From positions 107,632-171,631 of the forward strand of contig JACPDL010000003.1 of assembly GCA_016184005.1 (NCBI GenBank): a stretch of 64,000 nt of DNA, read 5' to 3'. Below the pieces are notes generated by a model. The model worked only from the letters and a program-made list of their open reading frames with translations. It had not been told where the DNA came from and did no database searches. The DNA is from Candidatus Aenigmatarchaeota archaeon (GTDB lineage Archaea; Aenigmatarchaeota; Aenigmatarchaeia; GW2011-AR5). This document shows, in pieces, positions 34,422-43,702 of the stretch; position 1 is the stretch's first letter; every line of letters begins with the position of its first letter. Position numbers and translations under genes: made by a program.

Positions 34422-35675
34422 ATGAGATCAAAAATTGCTATAATTGCGGTTATAGCTGCCCTGATTGCACTATTCATTATTTTAGGCCCCTTGACGATTA
34501 ACACAGAAGCTGCATATGCTGCTTCAGACGAAAAAGCCTATTCTGTTGACAAAAATCTTGTTGCTGCTAATAACAGGTTTGCTTTTAGCATTCTCAAGGA
34601 GCTGAGCAAAGAGGACGCCGATAAAAATGTCTTCATCTCGCCTTTTAGCATTTCGACTGCGCTGGCTATGACGTATGGCGGTTCAGAAGGCACTACAAAA
34701 GAAGCAATGGCAAAAACTCTGGAATTTAGTGGGATGGATAGAAAACAGGTTGAACAAGAATATTCTACACTGATAAAAAGCTTGGAGAATGCGGACTATC
34801 AGGTAAAGCTTAGCATAGCTGATTCTGTTTGGATAAGGAAAGAATTCGAGCCTGCAGTCAAACAGGATTTTATAACAAAAACAAAAGAATCTTATGATAG
34901 TGAAATATTTACCAGAGATTTCTCAAACCCCGAGACTGCAGGAGAAATAAATGGCTGGATAAGCAAAGAAACAAATGGCAAAATAGACAAGATGATTGAC
35001 AAAATAGATTCAGATCTTGTAATGTTTCTGATTAATGCAATATATTTCAAAGGCCAATGGGCAGAGAAATTTGATGCTAGCAATACAAAACCAAGTGACT
35101 TTTCCTTAGCGGACGGCTCAAAAATAAAAGTTAATATGATGGCCAGGACAGGAAAAGCCGGTTTCTACGAAGGCAGTAATTTCATAGCAGCTAGATTGCC
35201 TTATGGACGGGATAAAATAGCGATGTATATTTTCCTGCCTGATGAAGAAGTCTCTGTAGATTCGTTTATTGAAAGTTTGGATCAAAAGGCTCTAGACAGC
35301 TATATCCTTGGTTTTAACAATGTGAGTGACCTCGTAATCGGTCTTCCAAAATTCAAGATAGAGTATGGAGTAAAAAGATTAAATGGCGCATTGAAGGCGC
35401 TTGGAATGGGAATAGCTTTTTCTGATAGTGCAAACTTTAGTGGTATTGCAGATGCAAATCTTGCCATAGACTTTGTAGATCACAAAGCATTTGTGGATGT
35501 AAACGAAGAAGGAACAGAAGCAGCCGCAGCTACTGTTGTTGGTACTACTAGTACGACTTCTGTTCACATTCCAAAAACCTTCATTGTTGACAGGCCGTTC
35601 TTTTTCATAATAAGAGATGACAGATCAGGAACAATATTGTTTATGGGAAAGATTGTAGAGCCGACAAGAGCTTAA
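34422..35675 (+). CDS. exported or membrane-anchored serpin (serine protease inhibitor)
   Basis: The 417-residue protein has an N-terminal hydrophobic segment (about 5-25), then a full serpin fold: NVFISPFSISTALAMTYGGSEGTTKEAM, FLINAIYFKGQWAEKFD, and the hinge DVNEEGTEAAAATVVG before the reactive loop, closing with FIVDRPFFFIIRDDRSGTILFMGKIVEP. The small-residue hinge is that of inhibitory serpins. ATG 34422 was chosen, with a TATA-like CATATATATAT about 40 nt upstream. It lies two genes from a secreted cysteine-peptidase homologue. The target protease is unknown. Confidence 0.92.
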   Translation: MRSKIAIIAVIAALIALFIILGPLTINTEAAYAASDEKAYSVDKNLVAANNRFAFSILKELSKEDADKNVFISPFSISTALAMTYGGSEGTTKEAMAKTLEFSGMDRKQVEQEYSTLIKSLENADYQVKLSIADSVWIRKEFEPAVKQDFITKTKESYDSEIFTRDFSNPETAGEINGWISKETNGKIDKMIDKIDSDLVMFLINAIYFKGQWAEKFDASNTKPSDFSLADGSKIKVNMMARTGKAGFYEGSNFIAARLPYGRDKIAMYIFLPDEEVSVDSFIESLDQKALDSYILGFNNVSDLVIGLPKFKIEYGVKRLNGALKALGMGIAFSDSANFSGIADANLAIDFVDHKAFVDVNEEGTEAAAATVVGTTSTTSVHIPKTFIVDRPFFFIIRDDRSGTILFMGKIVEPTRA

Positions 35676-35713
35676 CTAGACTTTTAAGTTTACAGATCAA
35701 GAAAGCCTTTCTA

Positions 35714-35745
35714 TTGGGCCCGTCGCTTGGTTTGGCCGGATTGTG
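35714..35745 (+). repeat. degenerate spacer repeat, site C
   Basis: ATTGGGCCCGTCGCTTGGTTTGG in the spacer between the serpin and ASCH-like genes is a shortened relative of sites A and D. Only the first part is recognisable. Confidence 0.35.
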
Positions 35746-35769
35746 CATATAATGGAATTGTGATGCATC

Positions 35770-36204
35770 ATGGAACATCTTGCTATCATGAGAAAATCCT
35801 GGGGATTGACGCAGAAGATTCTCACCGGCAAAAAGAAAATCGAATCCAGATGGTACAGCACAAAATACCCGCCTTTCGACAAAATCAAAAAAGGAGATGT
35901 TGTGTACTTCAAGGATTCTGGGGAGCCCGTGACAATCAAGGCAGAGGTTTCCGATGCCAAGCAATTTTCTGACCTTACTCCGGACAAGGTAAAAAACATT
36001 CTTAACGAATACGGGGAACTTGATGGTATCGAGAAACACGAAATAGGCAATTATTTCGAGATGTTCAAAGACAAGAAATACTGCATTCTGGTGTTTCTGA
36101 AGAATCCTGTTTCCGTCAAGCCATTCAAGGTTAGCAAGAAAGGATACGGCATGATGTCTTCGTGGATCTGCCTTGAAAAAATAGGCGTCATCACGGAGGC
36201 GTAA
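35770..36204 (+). CDS. ASCH-like domain protein
   Basis: The 144-residue protein starts MEHLAIMRKSWGLTQKILTGKKKIESRWYSTKYPPFDKIKKGDVVYFKDSGEPV. The pattern of IxTGxKxIExR, then GDxVYFK with an early strand, is that of ASCH domains, a beta-barrel fold related to PUA that binds RNA or nucleotides. The C-terminus is longer than in minimal ASCH proteins. It is flanked on both sides by the spacer repeat. Confidence 0.7.
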   Translation: MEHLAIMRKSWGLTQKILTGKKKIESRWYSTKYPPFDKIKKGDVVYFKDSGEPVTIKAEVSDAKQFSDLTPDKVKNILNEYGELDGIEKHEIGNYFEMFKDKKYCILVFLKNPVSVKPFKVSKKGYGMMSSWICLEKIGVITEA

Positions 36205-36215
36205 TTCAATAGTAA

Positions 36216-36290
36216 TGGGCTCTCGTTTGGTTTGATTCTGCGCAGGACGATCGTGAGCTACGGGCTGTTGGGTTGTGGGCTACTCAAGAA
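36216..36290 (+). repeat. degenerate spacer repeat, site D
   Basis: TAATGGGCTCTCGTTTGGTTTG, then GTGAGCTACGGGCTGTTGGG, then GGCTACTCAAGAAATC. Its end matches site A (CTACTCAAGAAA). It lies just upstream of the gingipain-like gene. Confidence 0.45.
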
Positions 36291-36326
36291 ATCGGATTTT
36301 TATAGGTACCTCGACAGTAGGTAAAA

Positions 36327-38000
36327 ATGCGCATTGCAGTCCTCTTATTATTAATAATACTAATAGCGGGGTGTGCCGGAAGTTCTAACAGCAATAAAAA
36401 TAACACGGACATACTTACAAGCAATACAACAAAAGTTTGCCCTTCACAGCCTGCGCCGCTTCCTTGTTCTGGAACTTTGACTAAAAAAATAGACGCCCAA
36501 GGATGTGTTGTTGGTTATGAATGCACAGCCACTTCAACAAATGCTACAAGTACAATTGCAATTATTGCAGATGAGTCAACTTATCAAGCATTGGGTCCAG
36601 AAATTAATAGATTGGCTCTGGATATAGAAAAAGATACAGAAAATCACGTTGACTTAATGACATTTAATCCAGATGCAGACAAGACTCAGATAAAGAGTTA
36701 TTTATCTAATTTATATCTAAACCAAAATCTTCGGGCAGCAATTCTTGTAGGCAATATACAAACAGCTTATTATTCTTCTAGCGCTGGTGCATCAGATTTT
36801 CCTTCTGATACGTACTATTATGATGTATACGGTAAATGCGCCTTAATGCAAGGCTACAGTGCTCTGGATAATACCGACAAATTCTGCAATCCTATTGCGA
36901 TACCATTTGTTATAACAAGAATAAAGGCGCCTGTCCAGGGATCGGTGGGCATAGCTATGATAAAGAATTATCTGGACAAAAATCATGAATTTCGGACAGG
37001 TAAAATAACTTTCCAGGAAAAGTCTCTTGTTTATACTCCGCTCGTCAACGATATTGGAGACGCGCAAGCAAGACAAGATAGCATGAACTCGTTAATTAAC
37101 AATCTAAAAGCAGCCCTTGCAATAAACGAAATGCCTATTTATGATGACAAAGAAATTGTTATATCGGAATGGCAAAGTACACCAGATGATACTGCCCCTA
37201 AAGACCAATATCTAACAGAACTTGTCAAGAGCCATGAATTCAATTACGTCAATGCGCATGGCTATCCACAGGGGCATATATTCAATATAACTAAAAGCGA
37301 TATACAGAACCCCAATGCATTTTACGCAGTTTTTGAATCATGCAGTGTTGGCAAGTTCGATGAGCCTTATTATCTGGCGGGTTATTATTTATTCAATGGA
37401 AATACTATGTTTGTTCAGGCGCCATCAGATACCCTTTTTAGCCCAGTTGGATACGTGGATGGTACGGCAGTTTTAATGCTCAAGCAAGGACAAACAATCT
37501 TGGACATAATAAAGGCAAAGGATCCCTCTCTTATAATACAATATTTCGGCGATCCTACATTGAGACTGCCTGCCGGATTAAAACAGAAAAGTTCACAGGC
37601 TCGAATTAGTTTGGATAAGAGCGAATTGGATTTTGGCTCCATAAAAATATGTAAAAATATAGAAAATTACAGAAATTGTGATGACTCCTCAGGGCAGAGT
37701 AAAATAACAATTACAGTATCGAATACCGGACAAGAAAGTTTAGGATTTTTAACCAAGATCATTCCTGATTATTCTTTTGACTTACTCTCCAACAGCCACG
37801 TTAGAGATGGATATGATAAGCCATATCAAATGAGCTTTGACAACATAAACTATAGAGCGGATCCAAAAGGTACGAGTTCATTCTCAATAACTTTGGTTGG
37901 CGTAGCAGCCGGTAGTTACTCAGGACAGATATGGTTAATCAGCAATGACCCTTTGAGACCTGTAATAAAGATACCTTATAAAATAAAAATAACCGATTAG
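36327..38000 (+). CDS. gingipain-like (peptidase C25 family) lipoprotein
   Basis: The 557-residue protein has a signal with lipobox (LLLIILIAGCAGS), so it should be anchored by lipid outside the cell. A C25-like catalytic region follows, with H311 in NYVNAHGYPQGH and C339 in AVFESCSVGKF. This matches the His-Gly and Glu-Ser-Cys-Ser spacing of gingipains. The C-terminal 130 residues look like an Ig-like beta domain (LDFGSIKICKN, ITVSNTGQESLGF). Thr/Ser/Asn-rich linker near the N-terminus. It shares the accessory block with a serpin. The substrate is unknown. Confidence 0.85.
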   Translation: MRIAVLLLLIILIAGCAGSSNSNKNNTDILTSNTTKVCPSQPAPLPCSGTLTKKIDAQGCVVGYECTATSTNATSTIAIIADESTYQALGPEINRLALDIEKDTENHVDLMTFNPDADKTQIKSYLSNLYLNQNLRAAILVGNIQTAYYSSSAGASDFPSDTYYYDVYGKCALMQGYSALDNTDKFCNPIAIPFVITRIKAPVQGSVGIAMIKNYLDKNHEFRTGKITFQEKSLVYTPLVNDIGDAQARQDSMNSLINNLKAALAINEMPIYDDKEIVISEWQSTPDDTAPKDQYLTELVKSHEFNYVNAHGYPQGHIFNITKSDIQNPNAFYAVFESCSVGKFDEPYYLAGYYLFNGNTMFVQAPSDTLFSPVGYVDGTAVLMLKQGQTILDIIKAKDPSLIIQYFGDPTLRLPAGLKQKSSQARISLDKSELDFGSIKICKNIENYRNCDDSSGQSKITITVSNTGQESLGFLTKIIPDYSFDLLSNSHVRDGYDKPYQMSFDNINYRADPKGTSSFSITLVGVAAGSYSGQIWLISNDPLRPVIKIPYKIKITD

Positions 38001-38074
38001 TCATTTTCTCTAATAGCATCGTGGTAATGTGTTTTCCTCAATAGCCTTATAAATTTGCAATTCAACTTACGTCC

Positions 38075-38120
38075 ATTAGGGCTCGCAGCTGTGCTTGGCT
38101 GCCTGCCGGTGCAATCTTCA
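38075..38120 (+). repeat. degenerate spacer repeat, site E
   Basis: TTAGGGCTCGCAGCTGTGCTTGG is the closest match to site A and lies between the converging ends of the C25-like gene and SRP54. It closes the accessory block. Confidence 0.45.
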
Positions 38121-39431
38121 CTTAATTCCAAATCCCTGCAGCATCCCGCCGAAGCCGCCGTGCTTGAGCCTTTCAGGCTTTATTTTCTTTACCATCTTCT
38201 TGATCTTGTTGTAGCTGGCAAGCAGCTCGCGTACGTCAGACTCGTTTGTTCCGCTGCCCTTTGCGATTCTTCTTATCCTGGAAGAGTTCAGTATGCCGGG
38301 GTTTGCCTTTTCCTCCTTAGACATGCTTTGCATCACATATTTCCATCTGGTCATCTTGCCTGATTGCGCGTCAATTCCGCCAGGAACCTTTGCGCCAAGC
38401 TTGCCGAGGCCCATCATGTCCAGCACGCCTGAAAGAGGGCCCATCTTTTGCATGCCTTCTATCTGTGAGTAGAAGTCCTCGAGATCGAAGTCACCTTTTA
38501 TTATCTTTTCCGCCTTTTTCTCGTCCATCGCCGCCTTCGCCTTCTCGAGCAATGTCTCAAGATCTGGAAAGCCTATTAGTCGCGCCACAAACTTCTGCGG
38601 ATCGTACGCGGACAAGTCCTCTACAGTCTCGCCTGTTGTTATGAACTTAACCCGCGCGCCAGTCTGGTAGCATGCTGTCAGCGCGCCGCCGCCTTTGGCG
38701 GTAGCATCGAGCTTGGTAACTATTATGTCCGTTATACCGAGCGCCTCATTGAATGCCTGGGATTGCTGCTTCGCGGCCTGGCCAATATCAGCAGGCAAAA
38801 CAAGGATTTTTTCATCCGGCTTCAATATGTCGTTCAACTTTCTTATTTCCCTGATCAGATCGCTGTCAAGCGCATTCCTTCCGGATGAATCTACTATGAT
38901 TACATCGCCGGGTTTCTTCAGCGCATTTCTCAGCACGTCAGACGGGCCTTTGTTCCCTTTTTCCCCATAGAAATCCGCATCTATAAGCGTTGCAAGCTGC
39001 TGGAGCTGCTCATACGCTGCAGGCCTTACAGTATCGCAGCACACAAGAAGCGGTTTCAGGCCTTTCTTCTGGTAGAATCTTGCCAGTTTTGCTGCAGTGC
39101 TGGTCTTTCCAGACCCGTAAAGCCCCGCCAGAAGTATTCTCTTCTTCTGGAGTGAAACGTCGCTCTTTTTCTCGCCCAGTATTCTTGTGAGCTCTTCATA
39201 GACAACTTTTATCACATGTTCCTTGCGTGTCAGCCCGGCAGGAAGCTTTTCCATTGCGCGCATTTTGATGGTCTCGCTCAGGCTGAAGACCAGTTCGACG
39301 TCGACATCAGCGGCTATGAGCGAGCGCTGGATGTCACGCACAAGCTCGTCAACTTCTTCCTTGCCCACGCTTCCAAGCCGCGTGAGTTTGTCGATGCTCT
39401 CCCTGAGCTTTGCGGAGAATTCTTTTAGCAT
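38118..39431 (-). CDS. ffh: signal recognition particle protein SRP54
   Basis: The 437-residue GTPase binds signal peptides and 7S RNA. The N domain leads to LLAGLYGSGKTSTAAKLARF (P-loop), DSSGRNALD, TKLDATAKGGGAL, and the M domain with Met/Gly-rich segments (QSMSKEEKANPGILNSSRIRRIAKGSG) and the tail GFGGMLQGFGIK. Its receptor FtsY is in the same window. Length normal. Confidence 0.95.
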   Translation of the reverse strand: MLKEFSAKLRESIDKLTRLGSVGKEEVDELVRDIQRSLIAADVDVELVFSLSETIKMRAMEKLPAGLTRKEHVIKVVYEELTRILGEKKSDVSLQKKRILLAGLYGSGKTSTAAKLARFYQKKGLKPLLVCCDTVRPAAYEQLQQLATLIDADFYGEKGNKGPSDVLRNALKKPGDVIIVDSSGRNALDSDLIREIRKLNDILKPDEKILVLPADIGQAAKQQSQAFNEALGITDIIVTKLDATAKGGGALTACYQTGARVKFITTGETVEDLSAYDPQKFVARLIGFPDLETLLEKAKAAMDEKKAEKIIKGDFDLEDFYSQIEGMQKMGPLSGVLDMMGLGKLGAKVPGGIDAQSGKMTRWKYVMQSMSKEEKANPGILNSSRIRRIAKGSGTNESDVRELLASYNKIKKMVKKIKPERLKHGGFGGMLQGFGIK

Positions 39432-39499
39432 AAGATCACTCTAATAAGTTGAGAAGAAATGCTTTAAAGCAAAAACCTTTAGTGGTTAGAAATCATAAG

Positions 39500-39725
39500 C
39501 CTGCCAACTGCAACTAAAATGATACCTTAACATACCACCTATCTTCAGATTCATGGTTAGCACAGCTAACCTGAATCTCCAAGATAACAAAGTTATCTTA
39601 GGAGATGGTGGTATTATGTGGTATGTTAGGTGTAAAAAACACTGCTGTACTATAATGGCATCTTTCATAAACTTCAAGATGCCACTGCATTTATGCAGTG
39701 GTTTTTCACAAAAGAAGCAACTCTC
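39500..39725. repeat. twin nested-hairpin repeat, divergent copy 4, with a palindromic insertion in its first loop
   Basis: The first outer stem pairs 39524-39538 with 39618-39631 (ACCTTAACATACCAC with GTGGTATGTTAGGT, one bulge). Inside is a double-palindrome insert starting ATTCATGG at 39549, with hairpins GGTTAGC/GCTAACC and AAGATAAC/GTTATCTT. The second part has GGCATCTT/AAGATGCC and CACTGCATTTATGCAGTG. The 319-nt gap between SRP54 and the large surface protein holds nothing else. Relation to copies 1-3 and 5 is by architecture, not by shared sequence. Confidence 0.65.
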
Positions 39726-39750
39726 AGAAAACTACAACCTTCACAATAAA

Positions 39751-42700
39751 TCAACCACTTGTCATGTACTGTAAACTTTTCTGGACATTGGGATTGACTA
39801 TTGTTGATGCCCCTGCGGGTGTCCCTGAGCCTGGTTGTATAGTACCAGCGTTTATATTATAGAGTGTATTAAGTAGATTAGGATTATAATGTGTATTAGG
39901 CGGTGTAACGATATCTCCGCCGTCCCAGATCATGATTTCTGCACTACTGCCTACCCTGCCCCGAGGCGTGAAGGTGAAAATATTTTTGTCCCCAGGCATC
40001 ATTGCAAAGGCAACATAGATACTTCTAACCTCGTTTTTGCGAAGACGTTTAATATCAAATCTGCGGCCATTAACAGTAACCAGCAGACTATCAACTCCTG
40101 GGTTGCCGTTGGTAACTGTTACTACGCTCTCCTCTTGCGGGATATTGGTGAATACGTATGTTTTTGGTGTGCCTTGATTCCTTACTATCAAAGCTGCTAC
40201 GGGATCGCAGCTTATGGCATTCCCGACGGCGTCTGTAGCGACCAACGTAACTGAAACAGTTGTATTCGTTCTTGCGACTGCAATCACTACCGGACTATTT
40301 GTTGGAGGGCTGAAGTTTAGCGGCACTGGCGGTGTAAGATTTGCCCCCTTGACTATGCTGGGTTTGATAGATGTTATGCCTGCCTTCTTGTCTTCAAATG
40401 TGAATGTGGCAAAAGGCGGCCATCTTGTAAGATTGAGTCTGCATGTTGGTGCAGTAGAATCAACAAAAAACCTTTCTTTGTCAATTGCTGTATTGTTAAA
40501 AGCATCCCTGCATACAACAGTTAAATTGTGTTCTGAATCTCTCCTGATTGTTATGTTAAACGGCGGCGCTCCTGACAGGTTTTTGCTGTCAGGGCCAACA
40601 ACAGACAAATTGCACTGAACACCACCCAGGGCAGTTGCATTTACTATTATTGATGTCCTGTTGGCACGAATGAAACATTTATCGGTCGCATTTTGTGGCG
40701 GGCAGATGCCGGACTGCGGCCCGTGCACGGTTTTTTTGATTACAGGCGCTTTGATCCCAACGCCGGTAAAGTTGATTGTATAAGTTGTTCTGCCAACCGA
40801 TTCATTGTTGATCTGGGTCTTAATAACAATAATTTCACTAGAGTTGGTATTGACAAGGATACTGCCCTTTCCTTGGAACATTATATTTCCTGTCAAGGCA
40901 TAGCCGCTGTTATTTTTTACTAAAACTGCCATGCTGTAATTGACACCGGGCTGGCCGCTAAAAGAAATATTATACGGACCGCTGCTGTTTATGCTGCTTT
41001 TGTTAATATTTATTTTATCGTAATCAGTGCCCCATGGCAGTAAAGAATCGGTATGAACCACAGAGGCACCGTTATACGTATCATTAGACGTTAAGCCAAC
41101 GGAACCCTTAAAGTTTTGATATATACAAACCCTGAAATCAATCCAGATGTCCTCAAATGTTTTGTTTATGCCCTCCTCTCTAAATGCTTTTTCTATTGCA
41201 TTTCTAGCTATTACTTCATTGCCGCTATCACTGCGATTGTTTCTTGTTATGTTATGGATATGGACAAGTTTTTGCTGGCCATATGCATCAGCTATACATT
41301 TTGTGAACAGAAGGCCGTGAGTATAAACATCCGAGCCAGAGCCAGTTGTCTGGTTTACCAGATTGAAATCAAAATTTTTCAGTATGGCTGTAAAATTATA
41401 TGCAATACTTGTGAAAGTTGCTGAATAGTTATTTTTTATTGTGACTGAAGAGTTAAATAAAAAGCCGTCTGTAACGTTGTACTGTGCTTTGGATATTTCC
41501 AATCCCCAGAATTCTGCAGCTCCTTCATCCATGAAAGCATAAGAGCCGGCTGAGCCCACAGGGTCACGGTCGAAAGGCCCGTTTTGGGTGGGTGTCCCAT
41601 TCGCAAAAAATTGCTCATATTCAATGAGATGATAAAATTCATGCTCCACATTCCATTTAATAAACGAGGCAATTCGTACATCACTGAGATTATCCCCTAT
41701 ATCCAGGGTTATTTTACCGCTTGGAGAGGCTTCAGCAGCAAATTTGTTGTTCTTACTTACTGTTACTTTAATAATTCTTGATGCGTTCGTTCTGGGGTCG
41801 TTAAAGCCCCTGCCCCTGTAGAAGTTCAGAGAGAAATTCATCATCTCGTCGATTATTTTTAATTCACCAAGCATTACCGCGGCACTGACATTAACAACTG
41901 AAAAATTAATGCTGCCCCCAGACTTTCCGGGTTCCGGAAAGAAAGGCTGACTGACTCCATTCTGCATTAAAACGCCTATATCGTTACCGATGACTGTTGA
42001 ATACAAATTCGGCTCAGCTACAGACAGAGGGGCCGAGACCCAATTAGCGCTACTATTAAGATCTGAGCCATGGATTTGAACGGATTCCGCAATACTATCT
42101 GCGACAGGCCCCGCGTCACCAGAAGACCAGCCGCCTAAAACCGGGCCTCCGTTGCCTCCCTTATATCTGACAAAATCGATAAGGTTATCATCAGCATCAA
42201 ACAGAGCTACTTCGTCGCCAGCATTGTCTAAGACTTCAGTAACAAGGTTCAGATATATTGTTGCGTTCCCGTCTGTTGCATCCAAACCGCTTATTCCCGG
42301 ACCGGTCCTTATGGCTACGTAATCAAAATTTCCAAGACCCACAACATCTGGCAAAACGTGTTTATCACCATCTAAAGTAGTTATATACCACCCACTAATG
42401 TTGATATCGCCAGTTCCAGTTTCGTCTCTTACAGTTAACTCAATAAATTCATTATTTACATCGTCCGGCGTTTCATAATAAATCTCGCTAATAAGAACAG
42501 GCTTTTGTGCTGCTTTTTCTGTAACATTTATCAAAACAGTCTGGTTTGCCAATGTTACATTGCCGCCCACAATCTTTATAACAAAGCTGTAAACCCCCGG
42601 CACCATGCCGTTAGGCACGGTGATATTCACAGCAAAATAAAGAGTTGCATTTATCCCTACGCCACTGTAGGAATCAGGGGTCCAGTTAACCCAATCCTCA

Positions 42701-43635
42701 AAGCCTGCCTGAGGCATAAGCGTTACATCAGCGCGCCCGCTTAGATTCTCTACAGAAGCTATAACCTTTTCCGGAATTTCATCAGTGCTATCAATTGATA
42801 CATACGCGCCGGCTGTCTCGTTAACCGCATAGAGCCATGGGCCGTCGCAGCTGAAAGCCCCTCCTGAATCTGCAACAATCACTTCTATGCCTGCTGCCTT
42901 TAGCTGGGCGATAACGTCTGCCCACGCCAGGTCGTCTGCTGTTCCTGTGAGCGCGTCCCTGCCGGGGTCAAGGCCCGTTGAGCCTCCGCAACCGTAAGCA
43001 GCCATGCTGCAATCATGCGGAATATTGTCCTCAAAGATAACCACTATTTTCTTGGAGCCGTTCCTCCAGCTTATGAACTGCGATTCATAAAGCGCCCTTG
43101 CATAAGATTCAGGGCCATCATTGCCGTCACCAAGCCCTAAGCTGTTTATGACTACATTTACTGCATTTTTGTCAGGTGTGATATTCCTGTCAAGGCTCCA
43201 CGGGTAATCAGAATCCAGGCCATAGCGGGCTACATACCCGCAAGAATCGAAAATGCCGGGATAATCCTGAAGCGATCCGACACCGAAGGCCGCATCTCCC
43301 GCAATGGCGCTTATATTGTCCATAATTTCAAGCGATCTTGCCTTGGCTGTAGACAACACTCCGCCCATGCTGGCTGTTAAGTCAAAAATAAAAAACACAT
43401 CAACAGGACCTGATGGAAGTCTTGTGATTATCACTGTCTTGTTCTCAGTTACTGATTCTCCTGGCTTTAATGTTGCAATAATGCTTTCAGGAACTACAGT
43501 AGCTTCCCCAGTACCATTGCCACTAACAGCAAACACAGGGATAAAATAAGTTGTAGCAAAAATGGAAAGCAGAAGTATAATTGCGTAAGAAACAAACACA
43601 ACGCTTTTTGCGGCAGGCGCACGAATAAACATCAT
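39751..43635 (-). CDS. 1294-residue surface protein: VWA, lamin-tail and HExxH protease-like domains
   Basis: A signal or anchor helix covers about residues 10-37. A von Willebrand A domain follows with the MIDAS motif D85-L-T-A-S89 and a Cys-containing inner part. A lamin-tail domain starts near 380 (LISEIYYETPDDVNNEFIELT). Around residue 665 is VEHEFYHLIEYEQFF, an HExxH zinc motif, with FMDEGAAEFW downstream; this pairing is typical of MXAN_6640-like metalloproteases. The rest is beta-sandwich repeats rich in Asn/Thr/Ser, with many N-glycosylation sequons. No C-terminal anchor is obvious. It is divergent from a pilin gene and is probably an adhesive, possibly proteolytic, cell-surface protein. 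Confidence 0.8.
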   Translation of the reverse strand: MMFIRAPAAKSVVFVSYAIILLLSIFATTYFIPVFAVSGNGTGEATVVPESIIATLKPGESVTENKTVIITRLPSGPVDVFFIFDLTASMGGVLSTAKARSLEIMDNISAIAGDAAFGVGSLQDYPGIFDSCGYVARYGLDSDYPWSLDRNITPDKNAVNVVINSLGLGDGNDGPESYARALYESQFISWRNGSKKIVVIFEDNIPHDCSMAAYGCGGSTGLDPGRDALTGTADDLAWADVIAQLKAAGIEVIVADSGGAFSCDGPWLYAVNETAGAYVSIDSTDEIPEKVIASVENLSGRADVTLMPQAGFEDWVNWTPDSYSGVGINATLYFAVNITVPNGMVPGVYSFVIKIVGGNVTLANQTVLINVTEKAAQKPVLISEIYYETPDDVNNEFIELTVRDETGTGDINISGWYITTLDGDKHVLPDVVGLGNFDYVAIRTGPGISGLDATDGNATIYLNLVTEVLDNAGDEVALFDADDNLIDFVRYKGGNGGPVLGGWSSGDAGPVADSIAESVQIHGSDLNSSANWVSAPLSVAEPNLYSTVIGNDIGVLMQNGVSQPFFPEPGKSGGSINFSVVNVSAAVMLGELKIIDEMMNFSLNFYRGRGFNDPRTNASRIIKVTVSKNNKFAAEASPSGKITLDIGDNLSDVRIASFIKWNVEHEFYHLIEYEQFFANGTPTQNGPFDRDPVGSAGSYAFMDEGAAEFWGLEISKAQYNVTDGFLFNSSVTIKNNYSATFTSIAYNFTAILKNFDFNLVNQTTGSGSDVYTHGLLFTKCIADAYGQQKLVHIHNITRNNRSDSGNEVIARNAIEKAFREEGINKTFEDIWIDFRVCIYQNFKGSVGLTSNDTYNGASVVHTDSLLPWGTDYDKININKSSINSSGPYNISFSGQPGVNYSMAVLVKNNSGYALTGNIMFQGKGSILVNTNSSEIIVIKTQINNESVGRTTYTINFTGVGIKAPVIKKTVHGPQSGICPPQNATDKCFIRANRTSIIVNATALGGVQCNLSVVGPDSKNLSGAPPFNITIRRDSEHNLTVVCRDAFNNTAIDKERFFVDSTAPTCRLNLTRWPPFATFTFEDKKAGITSIKPSIVKGANLTPPVPLNFSPPTNSPVVIAVARTNTTVSVTLVATDAVGNAISCDPVAALIVRNQGTPKTYVFTNIPQEESVVTVTNGNPGVDSLLVTVNGRRFDIKRLRKNEVRSIYVAFAMMPGDKNIFTFTPRGRVGSSAEIMIWDGGDIVTPPNTHYNPNLLNTLYNINAGTIQPGSGTPAGASTIVNPNVQKSLQYMTSG

Positions 43636-43702
43636 GATCTAAGTTTTATTAGCGGGGCTGATATAAATATATTTTGTCTCTGAGATTGTAGGAGGCTTCA
43701 AG

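Noticed and set aside
33632..38120. Spacer repeats as functional tRNA genes or split tRNA halves
   Set aside because: The 5' part looks like a tRNA start, but the D stem does not pair and no T arm or acceptor partner is found.
39553..39774. 73-codon plus-strand frame after SRP54
   Set aside because: It is made up almost wholly of the palindromic repeat and has no protein-like composition.
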